Assembly (NCBI GenBank): GCA_050299835.1
Contig: JBNKWP010000016.1
Coordinates: forward strand, 1-64,000
Direction of reading: 5' to 3'
Length of the DNA: 64,000 bases
From: JAJDOD01 sp050299835
GTDB taxonomy: Bacteria > Pseudomonadota > Alphaproteobacteria > Rhodobacterales > Rhodobacteraceae
Of the stretch, positions 53,178 to 62,549 are shown piece by piece; position 1 is the stretch's first letter; every line of letters starts with the position of its first letter. The notes beneath the pieces were generated by a model. The model searched no databases and had not been told where the DNA came from. It worked only from the letters and a program-made list of their open reading frames with translations. A program made the translations under genes and the position numbers.

Positions 53178-54023
53178 ATGGAGATTTGTCCCAGTGTCGA
53201 GCAGATACGCGCCGCAGTCGCGGGATTTCGGGCGGCGGGCGAAAGCGTCGGGCTTGTCACGACTATGGGCGCTTTGCATGAGGGACATCTGACGCTGATG
53301 CAGCGGGCGAAAGAGGCCCATGACCGCGTGTTGGCGACGATCTTCGTGAACCCGACGCAATTCGGAGAAGTCGCCGATCTGGCCCATTACCCGTCGGACG
53401 ACGAACGCGACATCGACCTTTTGAAGGGCGTTGGCGTTGATGCGTTATTCCTGCCAACGGTGGAAACGATCTATCCGCCGGGTGACGAAACCATCGTGGA
53501 GACAACTCGGCTGGCCAATATGCTCCACGGCAAGGTGCGCCCCGGACATTTCCGTGGTGTCACGACGGTCGTGGCTCGGCTATTCAACATCTGTCTGCCG
53601 GATGCGGCTTATTTCGGTGAAAAGGACTATCAGCAGTTGCAGGTGATCCGGCGCATGGTGCGCGACCTGCATTTTCCGCTGAAGATCGTCGGCGTGCCGA
53701 CCGTGCGGGAGCCGGACGGGCTTGCCATGTCGTCGCGCAATGTGCGGCTGACACCCGAAGACCGAGCGGCGGCGGTTGTCCTCAGCCAAAGCCTGAACGA
53801 GGCGGAAGTTCTCGTTGCAAGTGGCACGACAGTTGAGAAGCTCGGCGATGCGATCCGGTCGCGAATCAAGAATGAGCCACGCGCCATCCTGCGAGCTGTC
53901 GATATCGTTACCGCCGAAAGTCTGGAGCCGATCTCCGGGCCCGTGACCGAAAAGATTGCCATCATGCTCTCCGCCGAATTCGGCGGTGTGCTGCTGATCG
54001 ACCAGAGGGAGATGAACCCATGA
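53178..54023 (+). CDS. panC: Pantothenate synthetase PanC
   Basis: A 281-residue ligase joining pantoate and beta-alanine. TTMGALHEGHLTLM contains the HxGH nucleotidyl-transferase motif, VNPTQFGEVADL and DAAYFGEKDYQQL follow, and SSRN is the KMSKS-like loop. ATG 53178 fits homologue length; an open frame extends upstream without homology. Stop overlaps panB by ATGA. Confidence 0.96.
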   Translation: MEICPSVEQIRAAVAGFRAAGESVGLVTTMGALHEGHLTLMQRAKEAHDRVLATIFVNPTQFGEVADLAHYPSDDERDIDLLKGVGVDALFLPTVETIYPPGDETIVETTRLANMLHGKVRPGHFRGVTTVVARLFNICLPDAAYFGEKDYQQLQVIRRMVRDLHFPLKIVGVPTVREPDGLAMSSRNVRLTPEDRAAAVVLSQSLNEAEVLVASGTTVEKLGDAIRSRIKNEPRAILRAVDIVTAESLEPISGPVTEKIAIMLSAEFGGVLLIDQREMNP

Positions 54024-54832
54024 GTTCGCAAACCGAGAGAGTTCGCCGGCTGACAGTGCCGCAACTGGCCGCGCGGAAAGGCGGCGAGCCGATCGTGTCT
54101 CTGACCTCCTATCACGCGCATACGGCGGCCATCGTGGATAAATACGCGGATTTTATCCTTGTCGGCGACAGCCTCGGCATGGTGATGCACGGGATGGAAA
54201 CCACGGTCGGTGTGCCGCTGGACCTGATGATCATGCATGGCAAGGCGGTCGTGCGCGGCACCAAACGGGCTTTGATCGTCGTCGATATGCCCTTCGGGAC
54301 CTACGAGGAAAGCCCGAATGTGGCATTTCGCAACGCTGCCAAGATCCTGAAGGAGACCGGCTGTGGCGCGGTGAAACTGGAAGGCGGTGCCCGGATGGCG
54401 GAAACCATCCACTTCCTTGTGGAACGTGGCATCCCCGTCATGGCCCATACCGGGCTGACGCCGCAGTCGTCTCACGTCATGGGCGGGTTCAAGACGCAGG
54501 GCCGCGATGAGGATACCTGGGCCGCGCATGAAAACGACGCCAAAGCCGTTGCCGATGCGGGTGCTTTCGCAGTTGTACTGGAAGGGATGGTCGAGCCGCT
54601 GGCGGCGAAGATCACCAAGCTGATCGACATTCCGACCATTGGAATCGGTGCGTCGGTGGAGTGCGACGGTCAGATCCTTGTTCTGGAGGATATGCTCGGG
54701 CTCAATGAATGGACCCCGAAATTCGTCAAGGTGTACGGCCAACTCGGGCCGCAGATCGAGAAGGCTGTGAGCGAATATGCCGAAGAGGTGAAAACGCGGG
54801 CCTTTCCGACCGAAAAGGAGGTTTATCGGTAG
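54020..54832 (+). CDS. panB: 3-methyl-2-oxobutanoate hydroxymethyltransferase PanB
   Basis: A 270-residue enzyme transferring a hydroxymethyl group from methylene-tetrahydrofolate to ketoisovalerate, making ketopantoate. Motifs: VSLTSYHAHTAAIVDKYADFILVGDSLGMV, VVDMPFGTYEESP, VKLEGGARMAETI, AHTGLTPQS. Metal-binding Asp residues and the catalytic Glu region are in place. Together with panC it gives the branch to coenzyme A. Confidence 0.96.
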   Translation: MSSQTERVRRLTVPQLAARKGGEPIVSLTSYHAHTAAIVDKYADFILVGDSLGMVMHGMETTVGVPLDLMIMHGKAVVRGTKRALIVVDMPFGTYEESPNVAFRNAAKILKETGCGAVKLEGGARMAETIHFLVERGIPVMAHTGLTPQSSHVMGGFKTQGRDEDTWAAHENDAKAVADAGAFAVVLEGMVEPLAAKITKLIDIPTIGIGASVECDGQILVLEDMLGLNEWTPKFVKVYGQLGPQIEKAVSEYAEEVKTRAFPTEKEVYR

Positions 54833-54865
54833 GAGACGCCTCGGGGACAGCCTGTGGAGGGCGAC

Positions 54866-56116
54866 ATGTACAAGGCCGGCGAAGAGGAAATCGAGGCGAT
54901 TGCGCGGGTGATCCGCAGCGGTCGGCTGTTTCGTTACCACGACGCCAGCGAATGCGAACGATTCGAGGCGCGATACGCCAAGGCGCTGGGCGTGGCCCAT
55001 TTCGATCTTTCGGCCAGTGGAACGCTGGCGCTGTCGGCCGGTTTGACCGGACTTGGAATCGGGCCCGGGGACGAGGTTCTGGTTCCCGCCCACACCTACA
55101 TGGCAACTGCCACGGCAGTGCTTGCGGTCGGTGCGATCCCGGTCCTCGTCGAGATTGACGAGACCCTGACGATCTCGCCCGCCGCGTTGGACGCTGCCGT
55201 TGGCCCGGCAACGCGGGCGGTGATCCCCGTTCATATGTGGGGCACGGCGGCGGCGATGGATGAGATCATGGAGATCGCAGGGCGGCACGGGCTTTTTGTT
55301 CTCGAAGACGCCTGTCAGGGCGTCGGTGGCGGGTATCAAGGCCGGAAGATGGGCTCCATCGGTCATGCGGGCGCGTTTTCGTTCAACTACTTCAAGAACA
55401 TGACCAGCGGCGAAGGCGGCGGGATCGCTACCGATGACGACCGGGTGGCTGAGCGTGCGCGCTGCGCCATCGACCCCTGCCATTTCTACTGGCAGGGGCA
55501 GGAGGAGGGGCTGAAGCCCTTTGCCGGGGCCGGGGCGCGGTCCTCGGAACTGATGGGGGCGATGCTGAATGTCCAGCTTGATCGGATCGACGGGATCATT
55601 TCGTCGATGCGGGACAATCGCTGCCGCTTGATCGACGCGACGCAAGGGGTGTCTAACCGTGGGCTGAGGCTCTCTCCCATGAACAGCCCGGACCACGATT
55701 GCGCCGCCCAATTGATGTGGCTGTTGCCATCCGGCAGATCCGCAGATGTCTTCGCGGCGGCGACCGGCGGTGTTGTCGCGGGAAGGACCGGTCGGCACAC
55801 GTTCACAAACTGGGATCAGGTTTTGACGCAGGAAGGGGCGCATCATGCCGCCCTGAACCCTTATGCCCTGCCGCAGAACTCCGTTCTTCGCCGTGCCATC
55901 CCGGATGGGTTCGGTCAGAGTTCGCTCGATATCCTGGGCCGCACGGTCATGATCCCGATGGATCCCGATCATGGGGAAGACGACCTGGAAGCGCTGGCCC
56001 ACAACATTCGGCTGGCCGCTACCGAACTCGATGATGGCACCCTTCGGTCCGGGCAATCCTATCGCGATCTGAAATCACCAGACCTTCAGAAATTTGACGC
56101 ACAATCAGACGGTTGA
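54866..56116 (+). CDS. DegT/DnrJ/EryC1/StrS-family aminotransferase
   Basis: A 416-residue PLP enzyme. LSASGTLALSAGLTGLGIGPGDEVLVPAHTYMA is the family N-terminus, EDACQGVGG carries the PLP-binding Asp, and FSFNYFKNMTSGEGGG carries the Schiff-base Lys. Such enzymes aminate sugar-nucleotide ketones; no other sugar genes are nearby, so the substrate is unknown. The ATG at 54866 has GGAGG five bases before it; GTG at 54854 is less likely. It follows panB by 33 bases. Confidence 0.85.
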   Translation: MYKAGEEEIEAIARVIRSGRLFRYHDASECERFEARYAKALGVAHFDLSASGTLALSAGLTGLGIGPGDEVLVPAHTYMATATAVLAVGAIPVLVEIDETLTISPAALDAAVGPATRAVIPVHMWGTAAAMDEIMEIAGRHGLFVLEDACQGVGGGYQGRKMGSIGHAGAFSFNYFKNMTSGEGGGIATDDDRVAERARCAIDPCHFYWQGQEEGLKPFAGAGARSSELMGAMLNVQLDRIDGIISSMRDNRCRLIDATQGVSNRGLRLSPMNSPDHDCAAQLMWLLPSGRSADVFAAATGGVVAGRTGRHTFTNWDQVLTQEGAHHAALNPYALPQNSVLRRAIPDGFGQSSLDILGRTVMIPMDPDHGEDDLEALAHNIRLAATELDDGTLRSGQSYRDLKSPDLQKFDAQSDG

Positions 56117-56129
56117 GCGCCGCCGGATG

Positions 56130-56235
56130 CAAAAAAAAGGCCGTCTTAAGAAAGACGGCCTGTCCAGTCAGGGAGGAAGATGGAGGCACATGAAGTGCCT
56201 ACAAGAGAAACAATGCCCCTGAAATCGGACCTATT
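56130..56235 (-). ncRNA. Candidate trans-acting sRNA with CCUCC loops and U8 terminator
   Basis: On the minus strand a hairpin AGGCAC-TTCAT-GTGCCT (56200-56184) is followed by a single-stranded CCATCTTCCTCCCTGACTGG. A strong terminator comes next: GGCCGTCTT-TCTT-AAGACGGCC (56160-56139) followed by eight T. The CU-rich, anti-Shine-Dalgarno-like segment is the form of alphaproteobacterial CCUCC-motif sRNAs. The 5' end is uncertain: AT-rich CATAAATAG (56240-56232) may be the -10. On the plus strand the same sequence could instead be a ribosome-binding site (GGGAGG) for a 31-residue ORF (56180-56275). Confidence 0.4.
56131..56161 (-). terminator. Strong minus-oriented terminator between DegT gene and XdhC-like gene
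   Basis: Hairpin with 9-bp arms, TCTT loop and an eight-T tail on the minus strand. On the plus strand the hairpin (without T-run) follows the DegT stop and may act weakly. No minus-strand gene lies upstream to use it, which is the argument for a small RNA here. Confidence 0.8.
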
Positions 56236-56310
56236 TATGGCCGGTGCGGGGTCTTATCTGGGTGGAAGATGGTGAAAATCGGGCGATATACTCGTCTGGA
56301 CGGAGGGAAA

Positions 56311-57312
56311 ATGGACCCGCAGAACAGCATTCCCGAAACGGCGCTGCGCTGGATCGAAGAGGGCCGTAAGGTTGCGCTCGCGACGGTCATCAAGACTTGG
56401 GGCTCTGCGCCCAGGCCGGTGGGGTCGCAGCTTGTGGTCGATGCCGACATGGGTTTCGAAGGCTCGGTGTCCGGTGGGTGCGTGGAAGGCGCGGTCATCA
56501 CTGAGGCGGTGGAGGCCATGCAGGACGGGAATTGCCGCGTGCTCAGTTTCGGCGTCTCCGATGACACGGCGTTCGAGGTCGGTCTGGCCTGTGGCGGGCA
56601 GATCGAGGTTATGGTTGAACCCGTGGGCCTCGGGCAGGGGCCCTCGGTCGAAGATATCCGCGCCCTGGTGGAGGCGCGCGCGGCGCGTCGTCCAGTCGTC
56701 TGGGAGGTGGATACCGAGAACTGGGGCCGTCGCCTGATAGAGCGGGACCGGGCTGACGCAGAGATCGAAGCCCTGTTCTGGTCCGACAAGTCGGCCCGCG
56801 AGGGTTCCCTCTTTCGCGGGGTCCACAACCCACCCCTTCGTCTGGCGATCATCGGCGCGGTTCACATCGCGCAGCCGCTGGTACAGATGGCCCGTCTCGC
56901 CGGCTATGACATCGTACTTTGCGATCCGCGCGACAGTTTTGCCTCCGCCGACCGGTTCCCCGGTGAGACCTTCCTGGACGGCTGGCCGGATGAGGCATTG
57001 CAGGCTTTCGGTCTCGACACCCGGACGGCGGTTGTCACGCTCAGCCACGATCCCAAGATCGACACGCCCGCGCTTCAGACGGCGCTTGCGAGTGAGGCGT
57101 TCTATATAGGCGCGCTCGGCTCGACACGGACCCACGGCAAGCGGATCGCCGCGCTTCAGGAAGCAGGACTGAGCAACGAGACAATCGCCCGGATCGACGG
57201 GCCGGTCGGGCTGGATATCGGTGCCTCGTCGCCCGCGGAGATCGCAATCTCCATCATGGCGGAGATGACGGAACGCCTTCGCAGGCCCGATACCCGACCG
57301 GGGCAGACGTGA
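56311..57312 (+). CDS. XdhC/CoxI-family molybdoenzyme maturation protein
   Basis: A 333-residue protein of the XdhC/CoxF group: GSAPRPVGSQLVVDADMGFEGSVSGGCVEGAV is the N-terminal XdhC_CoxI motif, CGGQIEV follows, and the C-terminal Rossmann domain has LAIIGAVHIAQPLVQMA and TLSHDPKID. These proteins insert or sulfurate the Mo cofactor of xanthine-dehydrogenase-type enzymes. ATG 56311 has GGAGGG directly upstream; ATG 56269 would add 14 residues. The stop overlaps the next gene. Confidence 0.88.
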   Translation: MDPQNSIPETALRWIEEGRKVALATVIKTWGSAPRPVGSQLVVDADMGFEGSVSGGCVEGAVITEAVEAMQDGNCRVLSFGVSDDTAFEVGLACGGQIEVMVEPVGLGQGPSVEDIRALVEARAARRPVVWEVDTENWGRRLIERDRADAEIEALFWSDKSAREGSLFRGVHNPPLRLAIIGAVHIAQPLVQMARLAGYDIVLCDPRDSFASADRFPGETFLDGWPDEALQAFGLDTRTAVVTLSHDPKIDTPALQTALASEAFYIGALGSTRTHGKRIAALQEAGLSNETIARIDGPVGLDIGASSPAEIAISIMAEMTERLRRPDTRPGQT

Positions 57313-58301
57313 CCTTCGGCACCATTCCGGTCTCCGAGGCGCTTGGCAGCATTCTGGCGCATTCGCTTCGTTTGAATGACGGGGTTCTGAAAAAGGGCAC
57401 CGTGCTGGAAGAGGGTCACATCGCTTCACTGAACGCATCGGGGCATGAGAGTATCGTTGTTGCGCGGCTTGACCCAGACGATGTGACGGAGGACGAGGCC
57501 GCCCGCCGGATCGGGGCGCGGCTCACCGGGACGGGCTTGCGGCTGGGTCCTGCGTTCACGGGCCGCGCCAACCTGATTGCCGACATGGCGGGGCTGATCC
57601 GGGTCGATCCCGCACAAGTGGATGCCATGAACCGGGTGGATGAGGGGCTGACCCTCGCAACGCTGCCGGATCTGATGCGTGTGGACGCGGACCAGCTTGT
57701 CGCGACGGTCAAGGTGATCCCCTACGGATTGCCGGAAGTTGTCGTGGGTGCCGGGGAGGACTGTCTGGTGGGCGAGGCGATCCGTCTCATGCCTTTCATT
57801 GGCGGGTCGGCCCGTCTCGTGATGACGCGAACTCCGGGTTTCAAGGAGAGCCTGCTCGCCAAGGGCGAGGAGGTCATCCGGGCGCGTCTGGACACGCTGG
57901 GATATGCGCTGGATCACGTCGCGGTCGTGTCCCATGACGCGCAATCGGTGGCCGAAACCCTTTCCGGCGACGCGGATCTCACGCTGATCCTCGGCGCTTC
58001 CGCCACGTCAGACCGGGAGGATGTGGCACCTGCGGCAGTCGTGCAGGCCGGAGGCCGGATCGACCGGTTCGGAATGCCCGTTGACCCTGGCAACCTTCTG
58101 TTCTTCGGACAGCTCAAAGGCCACCCGGTCGTTGGCCTGCCCGGATGCGCACGTTCCCCGGCACTCAATGGCGTGGATTGGGTTCTGGAACGGCTCTCCG
58201 CCGGGCTCCACGTCACGTCCGACGATATCGCGGCGATGGGCGTTGGCGGGCTACTCAAGGAAATGCCGGGCCGCCCGCAGCCGCGACGACCGGGGAATTA
58301 G
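57309..58301 (+). CDS. Molybdopterin-binding protein, MoeA/MogA-type
   Basis: A 330-residue protein. The N-terminal half is loosely similar to the MoeA N-domain (VSEALGSILAHSLRLNDGVLKKGTVL), and the C-terminal half carries a molybdopterin-binding fold (RTPGFKESLLAKGEEVIRARLDTLG, ILGASATSDREDVAP, GLPGCARSPALNGVDW). Start is GTG overlapping the previous stop. Often paired with XdhC-like genes, it probably handles Mo cofactor delivery. Exact role unproven. Confidence 0.78.
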   Translation: MTFGTIPVSEALGSILAHSLRLNDGVLKKGTVLEEGHIASLNASGHESIVVARLDPDDVTEDEAARRIGARLTGTGLRLGPAFTGRANLIADMAGLIRVDPAQVDAMNRVDEGLTLATLPDLMRVDADQLVATVKVIPYGLPEVVVGAGEDCLVGEAIRLMPFIGGSARLVMTRTPGFKESLLAKGEEVIRARLDTLGYALDHVAVVSHDAQSVAETLSGDADLTLILGASATSDREDVAPAAVVQAGGRIDRFGMPVDPGNLLFFGQLKGHPVVGLPGCARSPALNGVDWVLERLSAGLHVTSDDIAAMGVGGLLKEMPGRPQPRRPGN

Positions 58302-58387
58302 CCTCCTGCACGGTTGGCCAGATTGCCGATTCAGCTTTGCGCCGAAATGCGCTATGAGACCGCAATGACAAGAAACAGAGGCAAGGC

Positions 58388-59908
58388 ATGAGCGTACCGA
58401 AACCCGTTGTTCTTTGTATCATGGATGGATGGGGTCTGCGCGACGATCCGACCGCCAACGCCCCTAAACTGGCGGATACTCCGACCTATGACCGGATCAT
58501 GGCCACCTGTCCGCACGCCGCGCTCGTCACCCATGGCAGGGATGTCGGCCTGCCGACCGGGCAGATGGGCAACTCCGAAGTCGGACACACGAATATCGGG
58601 GCGGGCCGGATCGTGGCGATGGATCTCGGTCAGATTGACCTGGCAATCGAGGATGGCAGCTTTTTCGGGAATGCGGCGATCGACGAATTCGCCGGAAAGA
58701 TCCGGGACAAGGACGGCGTGGCGCATGTGATCGGGCTTGCATCGCCCGGCGGGGTCCATTCGCATCAGGATCATCTCGTAGCTGCGGCGAAGGCGCTGGT
58801 TGATCGGGGCCTTGAGGTCGTCGTTCACGCGATCACCGACGGGCGCGATGTGGCACCTCAATCAGCCTATGAACAGGTCGGGAAGATGAGCCGCGATCTG
58901 CCGGATGGAGTGAAGATCGTCACCGTATCGGGCCGCTACTTTGCGATGGACCGCGACAACCGCTGGAAGCGCGTGAAACGCGCTTACGATGCCATGGTCC
59001 TTGGGCAGGGCGAGGCATTGGGCGACCCCATCGAGGGGATCGCGACGTGCTATGACCGCGACCAGACCGACGAGTTCATCGAGCCCTTCGTCGTTGAGGG
59101 CTACGCCGGCATGAAAGATGGTGACGGTGTCTTCTTCGTCAATTTTCGCGCCGACCGCGCACGGGAAATCCTGCGCGCCATCGGCGAGCCGGGTTTCTCG
59201 GAGTTCGAAATTGGCGACCGCCCGAAGTTCTCCGTTCTGCTGGGCATGGTAGATTATTCGGACGATCACAACGCCTATATGAACACGGTCTTTCCGAAGA
59301 AGAAGATCGAGAACACGCTGGGTGCCTGGGTCGCAAAACAGGGTCTCACACAGTTCCGGTTGGCGGAGACGGAGAAGTACCCCCACGTCACCTTCTTTCT
59401 CAACGGCGGCAAGGAAGTGCCGGAGGAGGGCGAAGACCGCTTCATGCCGAAATCTCCCGACGTTGCGACCTATGACCTTCAGCCGGAGATGAGCGCACCA
59501 GAAGTGACGGCGAAATTCGTCGAAGCCATCGAGGCGGGCTATGACCTGATCGTGGTCAATTTCGCAAACCCCGACATGGTCGGCCATACTGGCGATCTGG
59601 AGGCGGCGAAGAAGGCCTGCGAGGCCGTGGATCGTGGACTGGCGGCGGTTGTAGATGCGCTGGACAGGGCGGGCGGGGCGATGGTTCTGACCGCCGACCA
59701 CGGCAATTGCGAAACCATGATCGATCCGGAAACGGGCGGGCCGCACACGGCACATACCACGAATCTCGTGCCTGTCGCGCTGATCGGCGGGCCACGAGGC
59801 GTTTCTCTGCGCAATGGACGGTTGGCCGATCTTGCGCCGACAGTGCTTGACCTGATGGGGCTGGAACTGCCGCCGGAGATGACCGGGGAAAGTCTGATCA
59901 AGCGATGA
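58388..59908 (+). CDS. gpmI: 2,3-bisphosphoglycerate-independent phosphoglycerate mutase
   Basis: A 506-residue Mn-dependent glycolytic enzyme. The metal Asp D13 (IMDGWG), the phosphoserine S63 (GQMGNSEVGH) and FRADRARE are present; HTGD and TADHGNCE supply the second metal site. Complete. It overlaps the envC-like gene by four bases. Confidence 0.96.
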   Translation: MSVPKPVVLCIMDGWGLRDDPTANAPKLADTPTYDRIMATCPHAALVTHGRDVGLPTGQMGNSEVGHTNIGAGRIVAMDLGQIDLAIEDGSFFGNAAIDEFAGKIRDKDGVAHVIGLASPGGVHSHQDHLVAAAKALVDRGLEVVVHAITDGRDVAPQSAYEQVGKMSRDLPDGVKIVTVSGRYFAMDRDNRWKRVKRAYDAMVLGQGEALGDPIEGIATCYDRDQTDEFIEPFVVEGYAGMKDGDGVFFVNFRADRAREILRAIGEPGFSEFEIGDRPKFSVLLGMVDYSDDHNAYMNTVFPKKKIENTLGAWVAKQGLTQFRLAETEKYPHVTFFLNGGKEVPEEGEDRFMPKSPDVATYDLQPEMSAPEVTAKFVEAIEAGYDLIVVNFANPDMVGHTGDLEAAKKACEAVDRGLAAVVDALDRAGGAMVLTADHGNCETMIDPETGGPHTAHTTNLVPVALIGGPRGVSLRNGRLADLAPTVLDLMGLELPPEMTGESLIKR

Positions 59909-60993
59909 TACGCGCCATTTCCCTGAGCGTCGCACTGTTTTTGGCGGGTGCCTCTTCTGCGGATGAGGCGCTGAGCGCAAGGGAACGCCTGTTGGCTGCT
60001 GCGGGGTTGGTCGAAGCGGCGGAAACGGCAGGCGACAGGATCGCAGCGCTGACCGATGCGGTGCGGGCCTATGACGCCGGACTGTCCGCCATGCGATCGG
60101 AAATCCGGTCTCTGGTGCTTAAAGAAAGACAGATCGAGAGACAACTGTCGTCCGAGGACAGCGAAATATCCTCACTTCTGGCGATGATGCAGAACGCATC
60201 TCGCCGGGCGGAGGCGGAAAGCCTTCTGCACCCCGGAAGCGCTCTTGATACGATCCGGGCCGGAACATTGACCAGCGCCGTTGTTCCGGCACTTCAGGAC
60301 CGCGCCGCCGAGTTGGAGGGTCAACTCCGGGAACTTGAGGACATCAAGGCGGTTGTGGCGACCGCGCAGGATGGATTGATCCGCAGCCGGGCCGAAGTTC
60401 AGGGGGCACGGGCGGCTCTGGCCGAAGCGCTCGCGGCCCGCACGGATCTGCCGCCGCGACTCGCGACCAACGAGGCCGCGATGGAGGCCCTTGTGAACAG
60501 CGCCGATACATTGTCCGTCCTTGCGGACAGTCTGTTCTCGGGGGAGGAACGTCGCCCGGGCAATGGCGGATCGCGCTGGTCGGCACCGGTTGCGGGGAAA
60601 ATCGTCACAGCGGACGGTGGATCGGACACACGTCCGGGCTGGTCCATGATCACCGAACCAAAAGCGCTTGTCGTCGCACCTACCGATGCAAGCGTCCGTT
60701 TTTCCAGAGAAATAGAGCGTGAAGGAACGGTTGTTGTGCTTGAGGCCGACGCCGGCAGGCTGGTCCTTTTTGCTGGGCTGTCCAACAGTTTCGTCTCGCC
60801 AGGCCAGGTTCTGGACCGTGGTGAGGCCTTGGGCTTTGCTGGTACGGGAAACACGGGCGCACAAGATAATTTGAACGTTGAGGGGGTGGAGAGTAGTCTT
60901 TTGCCCGGCGAAACGGTTTATATGGAAATCAGGCAGGGAGGCGCGCCGGTCGATCCGGTGACGGTCCTGACCATGGAAAAAGAACAAGGATAA
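59905..60993 (+). CDS. EnvC-like murein hydrolase activator, degenerate M23 domain
   Basis: A 362-residue exported protein: signal (about 1-18), long coiled-coil region (about 25-185), and a C-terminal LytM/M23 fold (about 220-355). The M23 metal ligands are lost (the usual HxH is LVLFAGLS here), as in EnvC and NlpD, which activate amidases rather than cut peptidoglycan themselves. Start overlaps gpmI; ctpA follows after three bases. A cell-division role is likely. Confidence 0.85.
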   Translation: MIRAISLSVALFLAGASSADEALSARERLLAAAGLVEAAETAGDRIAALTDAVRAYDAGLSAMRSEIRSLVLKERQIERQLSSEDSEISSLLAMMQNASRRAEAESLLHPGSALDTIRAGTLTSAVVPALQDRAAELEGQLRELEDIKAVVATAQDGLIRSRAEVQGARAALAEALAARTDLPPRLATNEAAMEALVNSADTLSVLADSLFSGEERRPGNGGSRWSAPVAGKIVTADGGSDTRPGWSMITEPKALVVAPTDASVRFSREIEREGTVVVLEADAGRLVLFAGLSNSFVSPGQVLDRGEALGFAGTGNTGAQDNLNVEGVESSLLPGETVYMEIRQGGAPVDPVTVLTMEKEQG

Positions 60994-60996
60994 AAC

Positions 60997-62355
60997 ATGC
61001 GACAGTTTTTTCTGGCGACGATCACCGGGATCATGTTCGGTGCGGTAGTGACCACTCAGGTCGCCGGTCCCCTGATCGCCCAGGAGTCGGAGAAAAAGGC
61101 GAGCATCTACGAACAGCTCGATCTGTTTGGCGATATTTTCGAGCGTATTCGCTCGCAATATGTCGAAGAGGTTGAGGCGGAAGAACTGATCGAAGCCGCC
61201 ATCAACGGAATGCTGACCTCGCTCGATCCGCACTCCTCCTACCTTTCGCCTGACGATGCCCAGGCAATGCGGGTGCAGACCCGTGGGGAGTTTGGCGGTC
61301 TGGGCATCGAGGTGACCCAGGAAGAAGGCTTCGTGAAGGTCGTCTCGCCGATTGACGGGACGCCGGCAGATGACGCGGGCGTCGAAGCAGGAGATTTCAT
61401 TACCCATGTGGACGGTGAAAGCGTTCTGGGACTGACGCTCGACGAGGCGGTTGAAATGATGCGCGGACCGGTCGGTTCCGAAATCGTCATCACCGTGGTT
61501 CGGAAAGATCAGCCCGAGCCTTTCGATGTCTCGATCATCCGCGATACGATCAAGCTGACCGCCGTGCGCAGCCGGGTGCAGGGCGAGACGGTGGTTCTTC
61601 GACTGACCACGTTCAGCGACCAGACCTTCCCGACCATGCGCGACCAGTTGGCCGAGAAAGTCGAGGAACTGGGTGGCATGGACAATGTGAACGGCTTCGT
61701 GATCGACCTGCGCAACAATCCCGGCGGCCTGCTGACACAAGCGATCCGCGTGTCGGATGCGTTCCTGGATTCGGGTGAGATCGTTTCGACACGGGGGCGC
61801 GAACCGCAGGACGGCGACCGCTTCAACGCCGAGCCGGGAGATTTGGCGGAAGGCAAGCCGATCGTCGTTCTGATCAACGGCGGTTCGGCAAGCGCGTCCG
61901 AGATCGTGGCGGGGGCTCTTCAGGATCACCGCAGAGCGATCGTCGTGGGAACGAAATCCTTCGGCAAGGGATCGGTGCAGACGGTGATGCCTTTGCGGGG
62001 CGACGGCGCGATGCGCCTGACCACAGCTCGGTATTACACGCCCTCGGGCAGGTCGATTCAGGCGCTGGGTGTCTCGCCCGACATCATCGTCGAGCAGCCG
62101 CCGCGCGTCGAGGCTTCGGAAGAAGATGAGCCCACGACACGGAACAGCCGTTCGGAAGCCGATCTGCGGGGATCGCTGACGAGCGACCTCAGCGAAGACG
62201 AACGCCGCCAGATCGAGGAAGACCGTGAGCGGGCCCAGGCCGCTGCCGACCTTCGGAAAGAGGATTACCAGCTGGCTTATGCCATCGACATCCTGAAAGG
62301 CCTTTCCGCACTCGGTCCGGAATATGCGGCAACCCTTGCTGAGCAGGCCAACTGA
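60997..62355 (+). CDS. Carboxy-terminal processing peptidase CtpA (S41)
   Basis: A 452-residue periplasmic protease: signal anchor (about 1-28), PDZ domain (about 95-170, FGGLGIEVTQEEGFVKVVSPI and so on), and the S41 catalytic region with GGSASASEI (Ser) and GTKSFGKGSVQT (Lys). A charged C-terminal tail (about 380-450) is usual in Rhodobacteraceae. In the EnvC-Ctp context, it probably trims cell-wall hydrolases. A strong terminator follows. Confidence 0.93.
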   Translation: MRQFFLATITGIMFGAVVTTQVAGPLIAQESEKKASIYEQLDLFGDIFERIRSQYVEEVEAEELIEAAINGMLTSLDPHSSYLSPDDAQAMRVQTRGEFGGLGIEVTQEEGFVKVVSPIDGTPADDAGVEAGDFITHVDGESVLGLTLDEAVEMMRGPVGSEIVITVVRKDQPEPFDVSIIRDTIKLTAVRSRVQGETVVLRLTTFSDQTFPTMRDQLAEKVEELGGMDNVNGFVIDLRNNPGGLLTQAIRVSDAFLDSGEIVSTRGREPQDGDRFNAEPGDLAEGKPIVVLINGGSASASEIVAGALQDHRRAIVVGTKSFGKGSVQTVMPLRGDGAMRLTTARYYTPSGRSIQALGVSPDIIVEQPPRVEASEEDEPTTRNSRSEADLRGSLTSDLSEDERRQIEEDRERAQAAADLRKEDYQLAYAIDILKGLSALGPEYAATLAEQAN

Positions 62356-62383
62356 GCCCACGGAGCTCGCTCAAAACACAGGA

Positions 62384-62413
62384 AAAGCCGCGTCCGAATG
62401 GGCGCGGCTTTTT
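62384..62413 (+). terminator. Intrinsic terminator after ctpA
   Basis: AAAGCCGCG (62384-62392), loop, CGCGGCTTT (62403-62411), then TTTTT; arms pair perfectly. It closes the gpmI-envC-ctpA operon. Confidence 0.9.
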
Positions 62414-62549
62414 CGCTTGATCCGGACTCCAGTGCCTCCGGCGCAATAAGCCCGATCTTCGTTGCCCTGATCCTGTTCCAGCCGTTTGTCCTGAGCGTTC
62501 TCGCGCTCTCGCTTGTGAGCAGTGCTCACGCGGGCTATAGGCTCGCGCC
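62414..62549. other. Short intergenic region before trmD
   Basis: No gene. No rimM or rpsP lies before trmD, the usual neighbours. GC-rich sequence with no clear promoter; the right part contains GCGTTCTCGCGCTCTCGCTTG, whose first part is weakly similar to the att-like repeat but too short to count. Confidence 0.4.

Noticed and set aside
53630..56056. An 808-codon minus-strand frame
   Set aside because: It is antisense to panC, panB and the DegT aminotransferase, all of which have full family motifs.
60172..62361. A 729-codon minus-strand frame
   Set aside because: Antisense to envC-like and ctpA genes; no motif of its own.
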